The notes below the pieces were generated by a model. The model saw only the letters and a program-made list of their open reading frames with translations, did not search any database and was not told where the DNA came from. A program made the translations under genes and the position numbers. DNA of 64,000 bases, taken from Cordia subcordata (Eukaryota > Streptophyta > Magnoliopsida > Boraginales > Cordiaceae). The DNA is taken from the NCBI GenBank assembly GCA_028554755.1, contig JAPTOF010000003.1, forward strand, positions 5,913,501-5,977,500, given 5' to 3'. Positions 47,351-59,000 of the stretch are shown one piece after another (positions within the stretch are counted from its first letter, which is position 1; every line of letters begins with the position of its first letter).

Positions 47351-48800
47351 GTGATTGAGAGGCCAACTTTTTTGTATGATCTGAGTGGAATAAACTATTT
47401 GAGGATTTGAAAGGCCAACTTCTCTGTTGTTTTTCTATTTTGTCAAAACTGGATCTTCAGATTCAAAAAGGTTGAAGAGTATTAGTATGTTAAATGGCCA
47501 TGGAGTATATGAAATTACGTCTGCTGTTGTGCTGACAACGGAGAATTTATAGTGCAGGGGTTCACAAGGTTGAAACTTGGCGGTTCATGCCACCATTTTC
47601 AGTCTTTCTTGCAATTAATGCGACATTGGAAAATGTTATGGCGTAAACAAGTCCAAAATTTTATATAATAAATCTTGAAGTTAAAATTTTACTACGTTAG
47701 AGAAATACACATTGCAATATCACACATGACCTAAGGATAGTAAAAAAATATGAGTTTAAACGATGGTTTAGATACATAGACAATAATAGTACGTGACAAT
47801 AAGACACGTGAATAGATGCGCGATGACATAATGAACAAATTGGAAAACATCTAATTCTAATACTATGCTAAGAGTGAGTATATAAAGAAATAAAATTATA
47901 ACTATTACGAGATGAAAAAAGTCTAATTAGACCTATGTGGTTCGAGGTTTTGTTAAAAAAAACATGTCCATTTATTAATATATTACAGGGGATGATATTG
48001 GTTTTGATTTTTATTCTATTCATTGGTAATGAAATGCAAATTTGTTTTCATTAGCTGTGGAAGCACATGCAGCTCAATTTGATTAGTAATAATAAAATCA
48101 TTTTGTTAGAACGAAATTCACATTGCTAATATAAAACTTTACTTTTTAAAATCAAAATTGGTTGGAGGGGTCGTTGGCCATCAGGCTCAAGTTGCTCTGC
48201 TTTTTTCAGACGTGCAAACGACTCAGAACCACGTGTAAGAATCAGATGCGATGCATGTGTAGACCTTTATAATTTGGCCTTATTGGAATAATATCATTTT
48301 GTTTCGTTTGCATTTTGCTATAATGTTCTAGTCACGTCTCCCTGCGATGTTCAACCAAAAAAGTTGAAATCGGTTATCAATTCTTAACTTAATTGGTGCT
48401 TAATATAGGATGTCCAACTATTAACAGGCAAACTTTCAGTTATCAATCCTCAACTTAATTGATACTTAATATAGGAAATATATTGTACACCGAAAGTTTG
48501 TCAATTGATAGTCGAGCTCTACCTTTTATTTCAGTACTCGAGTTCTGCCTACAAAGTTTCCTTGCCACAAAATAAATAAATAAATAAATAATGTTCTAAA
48601 CACTTTTTTCCCTTTTATTTCTGAAAAGGTAAAGAATTATAGGTTCATTTTAAAATTATACATTTATTTAAGATGCAGGTGTTGTGAAACAATCGCAAAT
48701 CAAATAATAATCATGATGTAAGGATAAATATCTAATTACAACAGTTGCTCGATAATTCCATTCAACTTAATTGAGCCAATTTTAAAATAACTAGTTACCA
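47351..48800. other. Intergenic spacer
   Basis: AT-rich, no gene recognised. The 48420-48550 stretch is related to the repeats at 49130-49330. Confidence 0.45.
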
Positions 48801-48808
48801 AAAGAAAA

Positions 48809-48997
48809 TTATTCTGAAATAACTATCACAATCATCTTTCTGCTGCCGGCAATTGGCATAAGGTATTCTTCCATTACTTTTAGATAACGCTCAAGATCAG
48901 CATCGCACGTTGAATATGTCATCGGTTGGGCTGCACTTGTAAGCGCGCTCCCTCTTTGAAGTTGCAAATATTGAGCACGCACGATACCATTTGACAT
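48809..48997 (-). CDS. Small unknown open frame, possibly a gene fragment
   Basis: 62 codons starting at an ATG on the minus strand, with base composition richer in GC than its surroundings. I do not recognise it. The central part (DADLERYLKVMEEYLMPI) looks helical and protein-like, which is why it is listed. There is no signal peptide or membrane segment. It may be an eroded exon or a chance frame. Confidence 0.25.
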   Translation of the reverse strand: MSNGIVRAQYLQLQRGSALTSAAQPMTYSTCDADLERYLKVMEEYLMPIAGSRKMIVIVISE

Positions 48998-49129
48998 TTG
49001 GATCTTTTAGTTGAGAACAATAAAGAGTGTATTGTCTTCCAAAAATGCCTCAATGGTGAGAATTAGAGACAAACACAATTTATAGCTCGAATTTGAATCC
49101 AGTTTCCTATATGGGTTAAGCGCCCTCTA

Positions 49130-49335
49130 CTTAATTGATGCACAATATAGGAAACATGTTGTGCACCCGAGATTTGTTAGTTAGTAGTCAGGTTCAGCCG
49201 GGCGTACTGATAGTCAGGCTCTGCCCTGGACTTAAGTGTTGTGCAGTATAGGGGACATGCTGTATATCCGAAATTTGTTAGTTGGTGGTCGAGCTCGATT
49301 GAATGTACTGGTAATCAAGTTCCGCCGAGTATACT
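49130..49335. repeat. Two tandem copies of a 103-bp repeat
   Basis: Units starting at ACTTAATTGATGCACAATAT and ACTTAAGTGTTGTGCAGTAT are about 75 percent alike by eye and end in a GTTCNGCC-like stretch. A third, more distant relative is at about 48445-48550. Confidence 0.65.
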
Positions 49336-49802
49336 TGGTTATAAGCTTACCGTATCTTCCTCTTATCTTCTAATGATAGACTATTAGAGACTGTCAATTA
49401 ATTCACACAATACGTCTTTTGCAATTATATTCTCTCCTTTATATAAAGTGAATATGGAGAATATAATTGATGAATGCAAATGGAGCCTTTCGGGGTTCAT
49501 ATAGACAAGAAAAGATGCAGAGTTATGTCTTTTTAACCCAAAAAGAAATAACTATTGAGATAAAACACCATTTAGAAGGATAGGTACAATGCTTGTGGAA
49601 GAGGTATGTCTATTCATGAAACAATGCGAATGTAAATTTTTCCAACATTGCAAAGTATTGAGCATGCATAATATCAGTTGGATCTTTTATTTGAGAATGA
49701 TAAAAGGATATTATGTCTCTTAAATTAAATTTTAGATAATTAGCTTAGGCTCCCATGAGGCAAAAAAGGGGGGAAAAAGCAACTAAGAAAAAAGAAATAC
49801 AG

Positions 49803-49892
49803 TATCCTTGAGACAATCCAGAAGCAGAAATTCTACATTCATTACACTATCCTTGAGACAATCCACAAGCAGAAATTCTACATTCATTCACG
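49803..49892. repeat. 45-bp tandem duplication
   Basis: TATCCTTGAGACAATCCA begins at 49803 and again at 49848; the two units differ by only one or two bases. Confidence 0.85.
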
Positions 49893-50140
49893 AACATGGA
49901 CTCGTGATGCAAGTATGAGGCACTACTTATCTCAGTGATCTTGTAATGCAATTAGATGACTTTGTGAACAAAGTCCAGAAGCAGCTCTAAAGGGCTTGCT
50001 CATCCACATATTTAGACTTCATAACCTCTTAGTTTCAGGCTTCATTCCTTAATTTTAGACTTCCCAACAAATTGATGGTATAACTTCAACAAAATATGTA
50101 TTCTTATAAATCAAGAAGAAAACACCCGGGACAAAACAAA
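49893..50140. other. Intergenic spacer
   Basis: Nothing recognised. Confidence 0.4.
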
Positions 50141-50143
50141 TTA

Positions 50144-50305
50144 GAGTCTCTTTGGATTTTTTTTTTTTTTTACTAAAACTATGAAAAAGAAAACTCAAAT
50201 TCAACTTTTTTAGATTTCAAAAAGCTCAATTTTTAAAAAAATATTTTTTTTCCAAAAAGTTATATATAAAAAAGAGCAGCATTCGAAAAAAATCCAAATG
50301 AGCCA
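50144..50305. mobile_element. Tourist-like MITE, 162 bp
   Basis: Ends GAGTCTCTTTGGATTTTTTT (left) and TGGCTCATTTGGATTTTTTT (reverse complement of right) with TTA target duplication at 50141-50143 and 50306-50308. The interior is A/T-rich. Same family type as 29612-29852. Confidence 0.75.
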
Positions 50306-50650
50306 TTAGTACCACTTGGACAAGCTTGACTACAATGATAGATAAATGGAGTTTGGTTCGAACTAGCACTTTCATGGTACAATCGTTATGCAGAAGGCAA
50401 TTGATGTCAAGTTGATGTTAAGTTCCCATGGAAATATATTTCGGGATTGCTTGCCTCAAATAAAGCTACCTGCTTTGTTTGGAACGTGGCTAGGGAGATA
50501 ATATTAAGATAGATAGTCCAAAAAGACGAGGACAAGTCATTATTAATAAATGTTTTCCATCTAAAGATAATATAGAAATATTGAAAAATATTTTTCTTAA
50601 ATGCGTTTGAGCTTATCCATAGGAAATGACTTTTAATATTTTACAATTCA

Positions 50651-51064
50651 GAGAGCGTTTGAAGGTACTTTTAAATTGGTCAAACTTGCTTCTAAGAAGA
50701 AAAATAAAGTTTACGCATTTGGTAAATTCTGTTTATAAGTAGGTAAAATCGGCTTATAAACAATCAAAAAAAAAAAAATACCCCTAACTTTTTTTCATTA
50801 CTTATAAGTACTAAGAGTTGGCTAAATACAATGACATTTATATTTCTTAAAAAACCCAAGAAAATTATTAATGAAAGGTCCGTTTAGTCATTTTAACAAA
50901 CACTGCTTCTTATAAGCACATATTGGCATATGTCAATAACTTATAAAGACATTTTATTCAAACACTTCTTTACTTATTTCTCATTTACTTATAAGCATAA
51001 AAAACTACTTATAAATAATAATTGCTTATAAGCAACTTAAAAAAAGCAAAGACTAACACCCTCT
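50651..51064. mobile_element. Possible non-autonomous DNA element with CTTATAAG-rich subterminal repeats
   Basis: GAGAGCGTTTG at the left and GAGAGGGTGTT (reverse complement) at the right form weak inverted ends. The interior has many CTTATAAG palindromes. Length 414 bp. No clean target duplication. Confidence 0.4.
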
Positions 51065-51516
51065 CAATTGGTTGGGAATGGCTTTTAACTTCATAGAACC
51101 CAGGAATGTTTATAATAATTAAAATTACTCTCTTTTGAAGAAGTTGACAATCTCTTTTATTAGAGTGATATCGATTATACCTTTATGATAATTTGAGAAC
51201 AATGTACAAAAGTAGTGCATGCTATTCTCTCCCTACTCTAGTGTTTCTTGATCTGTTTAAGGAGCTTGATCTCCTATTGTTCCTTGATTTCCTCCCTTGA
51301 CTCATGTTGACAAAGGCCAAGATAGAAGAAGCATATTACTTCTTTTTTGCAAGTCTTACTGAATAGATATATGGAATATGGTCAATGATGCAACCTCACT
51401 TTGAGGCCCTAACTTGGGTAAGCCCATTTATAAATATATCAAAAGTTGTCCAATACAAACATTATGCAATTCTAGAGTGGCAAAGGTTGGGTGGGGGTTG
51501 GGGTGACCCAGTCTAT
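51065..51516. other. Intergenic spacer
   Basis: No gene recognised; ends at the TTA target site of the Harbinger element. Confidence 0.4.
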
Positions 51517-51639
51517 TTAGAGCTCGTTCGGATTGATTTTTTTAGAAGTACCTTGTTTGCAGTGCTTTTTTCAGAGAGCTTTAAGCAGTAATAAAAGCTG
51601 TTTTGTGTTAGGATTCATCCAGTCAGAAGCACTTTTTTT

Positions 51640-52285
51640 TTGCGTTAATGGGGTTTTGAGTTGAGGGACGTCTTCTCTTTCCCTTATCAAGCAAGACTCT
51701 GAGGTGACAAGTATTGACTAGAAGAGGGGTTAGCGCAATGATACCCCGTATGACTCTCAACTTTAGAAAACCAACTCTCGAAAGAAAAAAGCTATTTCTG
51801 AGGCACACTCATTGAAAGTAGAACAGAACAAGTACTCCAAGGTGCCCCTATCTACCAAGATAAATCTCGTTGCCAGGGTAGATCGAATACTAACTAACTA
51901 GAAGCGATTAAGACAGAGTTAGATCGCGCCTGATGTCGACCCAATCTCGTAGATGGGAACGGTTGAAGGCTGCTGCTTGTAAGCCCTGGGCAGCGGCTAC
52001 CTTTAGAATGGTGGATTGGACGAGGTTTTCCTGTCAATCCCTATCTGAAGGGAAGAATGGTCGCTTATCTCTTTAAGGAATTCAAACCTAGAGAGATACG
52101 TCTGTTCCCTGAACAGATGGTGTTTGATGGTGAAAGGGAAATCCTCGAAAGGACCGTTGTTCGACGTTGGGTTGGACAATGGCTCAAGTGGGTTTCCTGG
52201 TACCATACCCTGAGTCTCCAGACTGACCTGACCATAAATCAAAGCACTTTTCTTCCAGGCAAATTACCAGAAAGGACATGCTGAA
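51640..52285. other. GC-richer foreign segment, possibly organellar DNA
   Basis: Base composition rises to nearly half G+C, against about one third around it, with a sharp left edge after a poly-T and a right edge near AAAGCACTTTT. The compact style (for example CCCTGGGCAGCGGCTACC) resembles plant mitochondrial non-coding DNA. Open frames of 75-79 codons lie here on both strands but resemble no known protein. Organellar origin is inferred from composition only. Confidence 0.4.
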
Positions 52286-52382
52286 GCACTTTTATTGACT
52301 GGCATTTAGATAAAAAAAGGAAGTTATCATAAAAAAAGTTGTTATCATTGAAAAAGTATTGCATGAATTGTTAGTTTTTTTT

Positions 52383-52402
52383 AATATTTTTTATTTTATC
52401 AC
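52383..52402. repeat. LINE target-site duplication, left copy (20 bp)
   Basis: AATATTTTTTATTTTATCAC here matches 54118-54137 at 19 of 20 positions. Confidence 0.8.
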
Positions 52403-54117
52403 CCTATATATTTGTCATTTATATGGAGGTCCTCACTTGGATGCTTAATAAGCTTGATTGCAGCTCGGATTTTAATCACCATCCAAAATGCTCTTCCTTA
52501 AAGCTCAATCACCTTTGTTTTGCGGATGATCTCTTCATTTTTTGCAAAGGAAATCTTCAATCTATTGCAAGCATCAAGGAAGTCTTGGATCTCTTCTCCA
52601 CCTACTCAGGGCTCAAAATCAATCATGCTAAAAGTAATATTTTCTTTGGTGGAGTCCCGGATGACATTAAGCAAGCTATCCTTGAACATGTGGAATTCAA
52701 AGAAGGTGATCTTCCCATTAGTTACTTGGGCATTCCTCTTGTCTCAAGGAAACTTAGGAAATCGAATTGCACTCCCCTGCTTGAAAAGATCAATTAACAA
52801 TTAGGCAAACAAATGGCTCTCCTTTGCGGGAAGACTTGTTCTTATTAAATCCACCCTTGCACAAATTTGTTCTTGTTGGACAAGCACTATTCTCCTCCCA
52901 AAAGGTACTATGGCAGCAATTGAATCAAAATTCAAATCTTTTCTTTGGAGAGGAACCGGGCCTAAAATTGCTTGGAAGGATGTTTGTTTACCATTCTTTG
53001 AAAAGGGTCTTGGTATTCGGAGGATTGGAGAGATCAATGAAACCTTCTTGCTGAAAATCTTTTGGAGAATGTACACCACTAAAGACACACTTTGGAGCAA
53101 ATGGATCCATTCAAATTACATCAAGAATAACTCCATTTGGGCAATGCAAACTCCTCATGATGCAAGTTGGATCTTTAAGTCTCTTATGCAAAGCCGTGAG
53201 GAAGCAAGGAAACTCATCCAACACAAATTAGGAAATGGATCAAATACATTTTTTTGGCTGGACAATTGGCATATGGAAGGTCCTCTCCTCATTCATTGGA
53301 GTTCTACCTTTCCTACACCTCCATTGCTTGCTAAGGTTAGTGATGTCCATCATAATGGACATTGGAATTGGCCTTTAAATCTTCTCCATGTTCAAATTCC
53401 ACAAGTTAATCTTGATGATAATGCCCAAGACTCTATTCTTTGGCTGCCATCATATAATGGAGACTTTTCTTTTAAGCTTACTTGTGATCACTTACGCAAG
53501 AAAGGTCACACCATTAGTTGGCATCATTTGGTTTGGCATAAAGGGTTTAACCCTAGACATAGCTTTCTTTGTTGGCTTGCTTTTCATGATCGGCTTTCTA
53601 CACAACAAAGATTATTGAGTTAGGGGCTAAATATTAATCCACTTTGTCTCTTTTGTCACATGGGATGTGAAACAAGAGATCACCTCTTTTTCGAATGTAG
53701 CTTCACTCGTAGAATTTGGAGGCACAGTCTTGCACTTTCTCTTGTGCCAGAAAATTTGATTTGTTGGGATGAAATCATCACCTATCTCACACCTTTAGCC
53801 CTTAAAATAACACTTGAAAGCTATTATTTTGAAGAATCTTCTTGGAGCATCCATATATCACATTTGGCTTGAGAGAAATCGGTGCATTTTCAAGCATGAA
53901 GCAAAGACCGAGGAATACATCTCACTTACTATTTATAATGAAGTTAGAACTCGTATTATTTTTGGTAGAAAGTTCACTTCAAATGGTTCGAATATTGCCT
54001 TATGTAAATTGTGGAAATTAGACGAAATCCTTGTATAGGGCTTTCCACTTTTGCTTTTTGATTCTTGTACTTGTACATATCTTCTTAATGAAAATCTTAC
54101 TTACTTAGCGAAAAAAA
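52403..54117 (+). mobile_element. 5'-truncated LINE (L1 type) with poly-A tail
   Basis: Starts mid-ORF2 in the RT block PYIFVIYMEVL, followed by the catalytic FADDL (about 52518-52532) and ISYLGIPLV (about 52717-52743). After a stop at 52795-52797 and a frame change come GRLVLIKSTLA, FLWRGTG (about 52937-52960), the zf-RVT domain region WHHLVWHKGF and CETRDHLFFEC (about 53663-53697), and WLERNRCIFKHE (about 53865-53900). Ends TTAGCGAAAAAAAAA. Flanked by a 20-bp duplication with one mismatch. Truncation plus long duplication plus A tail is the hallmark of target-primed reverse transcription. Confidence 0.93.
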
Positions 54118-54540
54118 AATATTTTTTATTTTTTCACATACATTTGATATTTAATTTTTTAAATAATATATTTTAATAAATTTAAATATTTTGCTTAAAC
54201 AAAATGAACTTAAATAGGAAAAAGAACCCTAAAAAAACAAAAATTATGTCTATTTTTGTATTTTTTTTCCATGATAAAGAGATTATATAATATTTTTTTG
54301 TTATATAATTTGAAACACATATCTAGTTTTGAAACTCCAAAAGAAAAAGGAAAATATAATTTGATTACTTGTTACAACATATGACAACGTCTATTTAACA
54401 TAGTTTCTACAATTTTAATGACGCACTCATCCTGGTAGTTGATTTCTAATAGTATATCTTGTTTTCTCTATCACTTTAGTATTTGCTAAAGTTGGTTTTT
54501 CCCATTCTTGATTTGAGACTTCTTCATTGTCATTAAATGC

Positions 54541-55620
54541 TTATTCTTTGGCCTCCAATTCAAATAAATTTTCTAACATTTGAAGAATGCTCAAATTAGG
54601 TAAATTCTCTCGTCTTACATAATTGTGAAATGCAAAACATGCCCATATAATAGTAAATTGAGTTTGAAGTTCAAAGTTAGTCAAATTTTGCAAGATTCTC
54701 CAGCTTCCTTTGCAAACTCCAAAAGTTCTTTCAATAACACTCCTTAAGCTTGAATGATGATAATTAAACAATTCATTTTGTGATCTGACAGCTGAGGCTA
54801 ATCTAAATTATGGAAGGTGATATTTTGTACTTTTATATGGCCCTAGATATCCCTTAAAAGTTGGATACCCAAAATCAACAAGATAATATTTACCTATAAA
54901 TAAAATGTTACAAATAAAAATTAATAATGTATATTAATATTAATAAATTAAATAAAAATAATTTTGAATATTACTAACCTTCAGGTGGATAAGGAAACTA
55001 TAATTCTGGCTTGCAAAGAGTATCTAAAAAACTTCTTGTATCATGTGCCGCACCTTTCCAACTATTAACGAAAATGTGAAACATATGTTAAAGTCACATG
55101 CAACCAAAATATTTGTACTTGTAAATCCCTTCCTACAAGTGAACGGTATCTTTTTGTCATCTAAAACATGGACAGCAATATGAGTGCCATCAATAACTCC
55201 TATGCAATCCTTAAACCATGGTCAATATATCTTGAATCAACTTCAAGTAATGGTTGAGCATCTCTAAACATACGATCAACTGGTCTAATATATTTATTTC
55301 CTAACCTCCTTACAACTTTTAACACCAGCCTATGAACTTGCCTATACACAGTCTCTCCAGACCGTTGAAATCTCTCTTCAACATTCCTATATGAAGCCCA
55401 TGACCAATCATGTATAAGAACATAACTACTGCCTCATTTAACCCAACTCATCTTATCAAAACTAACCCATATTTTTTTTATTTAAATCATCTACTAATTT
55501 TTCAAACACATGTTTTCTCATTTGAAACTATTCAAAGAAACGCATCCCATGCCCTTTCTTCAATTCTTCTACCCATCTTTGTCCGGTAAGAGTTGATGTT
55601 CTCTTTTACTGCTTCAATAC
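54541..55620 (-). pseudogene. PIF/Harbinger DDE transposase, broken
   Basis: On the minus strand: the N-terminal block TGQRWVEELKKGHGMRFFE (about 55540-55590), [21 protein letters not shown] (about 55130-55190, first catalytic D), and [11 protein letters not shown] (about 55085-55115), where the second D is followed by N. After a frameshift near 55080 come [18 protein letters not shown] (about 54830-54890) and the C-terminal [16 protein letters not shown] (about 54710-54765), which contains the catalytic E. An intron-like AT-rich stretch sits at about 54900-54980. Several stops. Family assignment is firm; function is lost. Confidence 0.85.
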
Positions 55621-55969
55621 ATAATTCAAATAATAATTTGTAACTGCTACAGTAGTTACTATATTTGCTACTCCAATTCAAACTTTGTTCACACCTGCAA
55701 CTTAGTTTAAATTTTCCGAACTTTCAGAATCCGAGTCTGCAGTATCATTTATCCTTTGTAAATAAACGTAAACAAATGCTTCAATTATAAACAAATACTT
55801 TAATTATAAAAACTCAATAAGACATATGATAAAAGACAAACATCTCCATAGTCACATCAAAGTAACATGTCATGCAACTCATGTTCAATAGATAAAACAA
55901 ACGAAAATATAAAATATAAGAACATTGTCCAACTAGATAAAAGTAAATCAACTTCGACCTGCATCTTCA

Positions 55970-56999
55970 TCCTTAAATGTGTTCAACCACCCAAATGCTA
56001 GCTGAGGATCATTTTCCGTAAAGTAGACAAATGCCTCCCTTTGTTGTTTCCTAGCCAAGATTCTAGCAGCCAAGAAGTAACAAGAACTACCTTTTTGTAA
56101 CCTAGGGACTTCATTCAGCATCCTTCAGCATCTATCTATGCCATAACGATCATTAGAAACAGGTCCACTCACCATGGTTGGAGACATTTGATCTATCCCA
56201 ACAAGGAGCCAATCAAGAGAATCTTGAAGTTTTTCTACCATCATTCCCCTTTTCTCTCCTTTCCTCACTCTTTTCCTTTTGTTTCGAGCACTTGAGTTAT
56301 GGACATTATAGGCATCAAATTGTTGTTGAGGGTTTTCAGTTGTTTCATCAGTATCTCCATCACCCTCTAACATCGGGCCACCATCATTACCATCATTCAC
56401 AACTGGATCTTGATATGGTAGAAACGCAGCATAACCAGTGGCCACAACATCCTTGAATCATGTTTCTAGCATGTCCAAAAATTTTGGCCCTTCATTTTTC
56501 CACTTTAGGCATTCTACATTCTCCTATAATTAAGATAAGAAAGTTAATAGACCAAATACTTATAAAAATATACAATTAATTTAAACAACACAAATTAGAA
56601 AACTTACTTTTCCCTTAGCAATCCAAAACTTCTCAGGACCTTCTGTAGTTTTCTTTACTGGATCCCAACCAAGGCCAATTTCATCTTATACAAGTTTTGC
56701 CCACAAAGAGAACTCCCTTTTCAAAGCATCCCACCTATTTTTTAGTTGTTTGTACACATAAGAATGACTTGTTCTCTTATTAAATTTCTTTATCAAGTTC
56801 TTCCAGCCCTCTTTTGTAAAATGCGCATCAGGCCTATTACCAGCATGTATCTCCTCAACACATGCCTTCAAGAATTCTTCAATATTGTTGTCATTCCATC
56901 TTGCCTTCTCTAGTCCCTCACCCTCACCTTTACTTAAGTTTGGGTCATCAATAAAATTTTCTTTTGTAGCTCTTTTAGGAGCATATTTTGAAATCACTC
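55970..56999 (-). pseudogene. Myb/SANT-like DNA-binding ORF1 of the Harbinger element
   Basis: Two exons on the minus strand: about 56608-56999 and about 55970-56523, joined by an 84-bp GT-AG intron (56524-56607) with matching phase. Exon 1 starts at a splice acceptor and carries the trihelix/Myb-like domain RWNDNNIEEFLKACVEEI, GWKNLIKKFNKRT and YKQLKNRWDALKREFSLW. Exon 2 has an acidic stretch and a basic KRKRVRKGEKRG signal (about 56240-56280). In Harbinger elements this protein helps carry the transposase to DNA. One in-frame stop (56693-56695) breaks exon 1. Confidence 0.8.
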
Positions 57000-57323
57000 T
57001 ATTCAAACACAAAAATTAGAATAAATCATTGCGAAAGAACAAGATAGATTTCAAAATTAACATCATAACACTAAATTCAAATCTCTCACAATTTACTACC
57101 TTCTTCTATGATTTGTCCAATCATATCAATGCCCATATAATTTACACTGCCGCATAACAAATTCACATCAGATCACTACAACTAAAGTCCACATAAAGGA
57201 CATCGCAAAGATAACTATACAATCTGACATCAAAATCCACTTGCTTTCTTTTTCTGTTGATCAGTTCTCATATGAGATTTTAGAATAGGAAATATTTGAT
57301 TAGGAAAACACAAGAACTCAAAA

Positions 57324-58125
57324 ATAAACTAAAAAATAACAGAAATATTCAATCTTTATATAGTTAAGCGACCATATAAATATAATATACGCATATAGTT
57401 GCTGCATAAAAGCTTGAATATACACAAAAGCAGACAAAGATGTCATTTGTTTACAACAAACCTAAAGAATGCACCCCTTTTATGTAATAGAGAATGGAAA
57501 TATCACATGGGGTTAGCACAAATAGTGGCACATCACATTGAAGGATGTAAGAAAATGTAAATTTGATATTCTATTATTGTAAATATGGGAACTCAAAAGA
57601 TTGATAATATCTTATATAATTGATAGAAAAAATCTAGGGAAGAAACACAAAAATTGAAGATGAAAAAAGATAGTCACGATGGCTAGCCATTTTCGTTTTT
57701 TCCCTTTTCATTTTCAAGAATCATATAAGATTCATTCATAGATAATATGACTATACACTAGATTTTCTTCATGGTTTTCTATTTTATATGGTATTCCAAG
57801 GCTTTCACACCCCAAGATAATTATCTAATTGGTTGTGGATCAAACACAAATTCTTGGTTAATAACTAAGAGTTTCTTGGAGATTTAACAAAGACAAGTGC
57901 AACTCTTTTCAAGGAAAATATAGAGTTTCTTCTTCTTCATTCTTAAAAAATTTCAAAACCCTCCAAACTCATTTCACCAAAACCCTCAAAAAGCAAAGAG
58001 AACTAAAAAACAAACCAAGAAATAACAGAAACATTCAATCTTCATACAATTAAGTGACTATATAAACATAATATATGCATATAATAGTTGCATAAAAGCT
58101 TGAATATACACGAAAGGCAGAGCAA
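57324..58125. repeat. Pair of 110-bp direct repeats inside the Harbinger element
   Basis: 57324-57440 and 57998-58125 are about 85 percent alike (TAACAGAAA, CATTCAATCTT and GCATAAAAGCTTGAATATACAC blocks) in the same orientation, 0.6 kb apart. The sequence between them has no recognised feature. Confidence 0.7.
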
Positions 58126-58535
58126 CTAAGAACTATACTAAACAACAACACCAGGCGGCAATCACTTCATGATGTACCACAGATTATTGAAGCTACACAA
58201 ATCCAAAAAACTGTTTCTCTATCTCCTTACAATACATAAAACTGACCGGATAGCTCAAAGCAAATTTTGGTGCATGTTAAGATTAGATACGCGCCATCGA
58301 CATCTACAAATCATGAGATAAGTACAGTGACACACAAAACAAACCTTATGTTTCAATGATGATCCCTGTTAATCAGCCCTGACTATACATCAAGATTAGC
58401 TGTTCCATGAAAGGTTAAAACCTTTTTCCTAGATCACAAAACGTAGCATCATCTCTGGCCCTTCTTCTTTTTCTTTTTCTGCTTCGGTGGTTGTAGTACT
58501 ACTTTAATGGCTGCATCAAAAATCGCCTTCACATT
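58100..58535 (-). pseudogene. ROP (Rac-like) GTPase last exon and 3' UTR fragment
   Basis: On the minus strand a splice acceptor (TTGTAG before 58535) is followed by 28 codons ending at TGA 58449-58451. They read NVKAIFDAAIKVVLQPP, then a run of lysines and GQR. This is the final helix and polybasic tail of plant ROP small GTPases, whose last exon starts at the same residue. The usual C-terminal prenylation motif (CaaL) is missing: the frame stops after GQR. No other ROP exon is nearby. Sequence below 58449 looks like a 3' UTR. It sits between the Harbinger right end and its ORF1, so it looks captured. Confidence 0.75.
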
Positions 58536-58849
58536 CTACAATAAGGAGAAGAACAACACAACCAGTAAGAGAAACTTTAATCGCTTTGTGTTCTCTAAAA
58601 TTAGGATCAGTGTGGATATACCCAAAATCTCACAAGAATAGTTAACTCCCATTTTCACAACCATTTAACAAGAAAATAATCACTCATTAATTATCAAATT
58701 TGTTGATCCAAAAGAAAAGCTAAAAAATATCAACCATGAACAAGGCAAAGCAAAAATACCGAGATTTCCAAAAAATAAAAGAAAAAAACTAAAAAAATAA
58801 AAAACAATGCAATACATAGATTTTGTACGATGAAAGAGAATATTGTAAA

Positions 58850-59000
58850 AAAAAGAGAGAGAGAAAAGAGATTTTACTTGTCGGTCTGAGGAAGAAAACT
58901 CAAGTCTACAAAGAAGGAGAAGATGAGGGAAACGAGTGATGAGAGGAGAGATATGACTGAAGAGAGAGAGAGGATAGATTGGTAAAGTGAAAAAGAAAAT
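58850..59000 (-). promoter_or_regulatory. CT-rich leader next to the Harbinger right end
   Basis: The minus strand reads as a pyrimidine-rich 5' leader (CTCTCTCTCTTCAG-like) ending in a CAA|GTAAAA-like splice donor near 58878. It could be the untranslated first exon of the element's ORF1 transcript, with the ROP exon then lying inside the first intron or spliced in. Confidence 0.35.

Noticed and set aside
47040..47366. Frames over the ALMT start region
   Set aside because: Shadows of ALMT exon 1 and of the (TA)n microsatellite.
52003..52284. Open frames on both strands in the GC-richer segment
   Set aside because: No family resemblance; long frames are expected by chance in GC-richer non-coding DNA.
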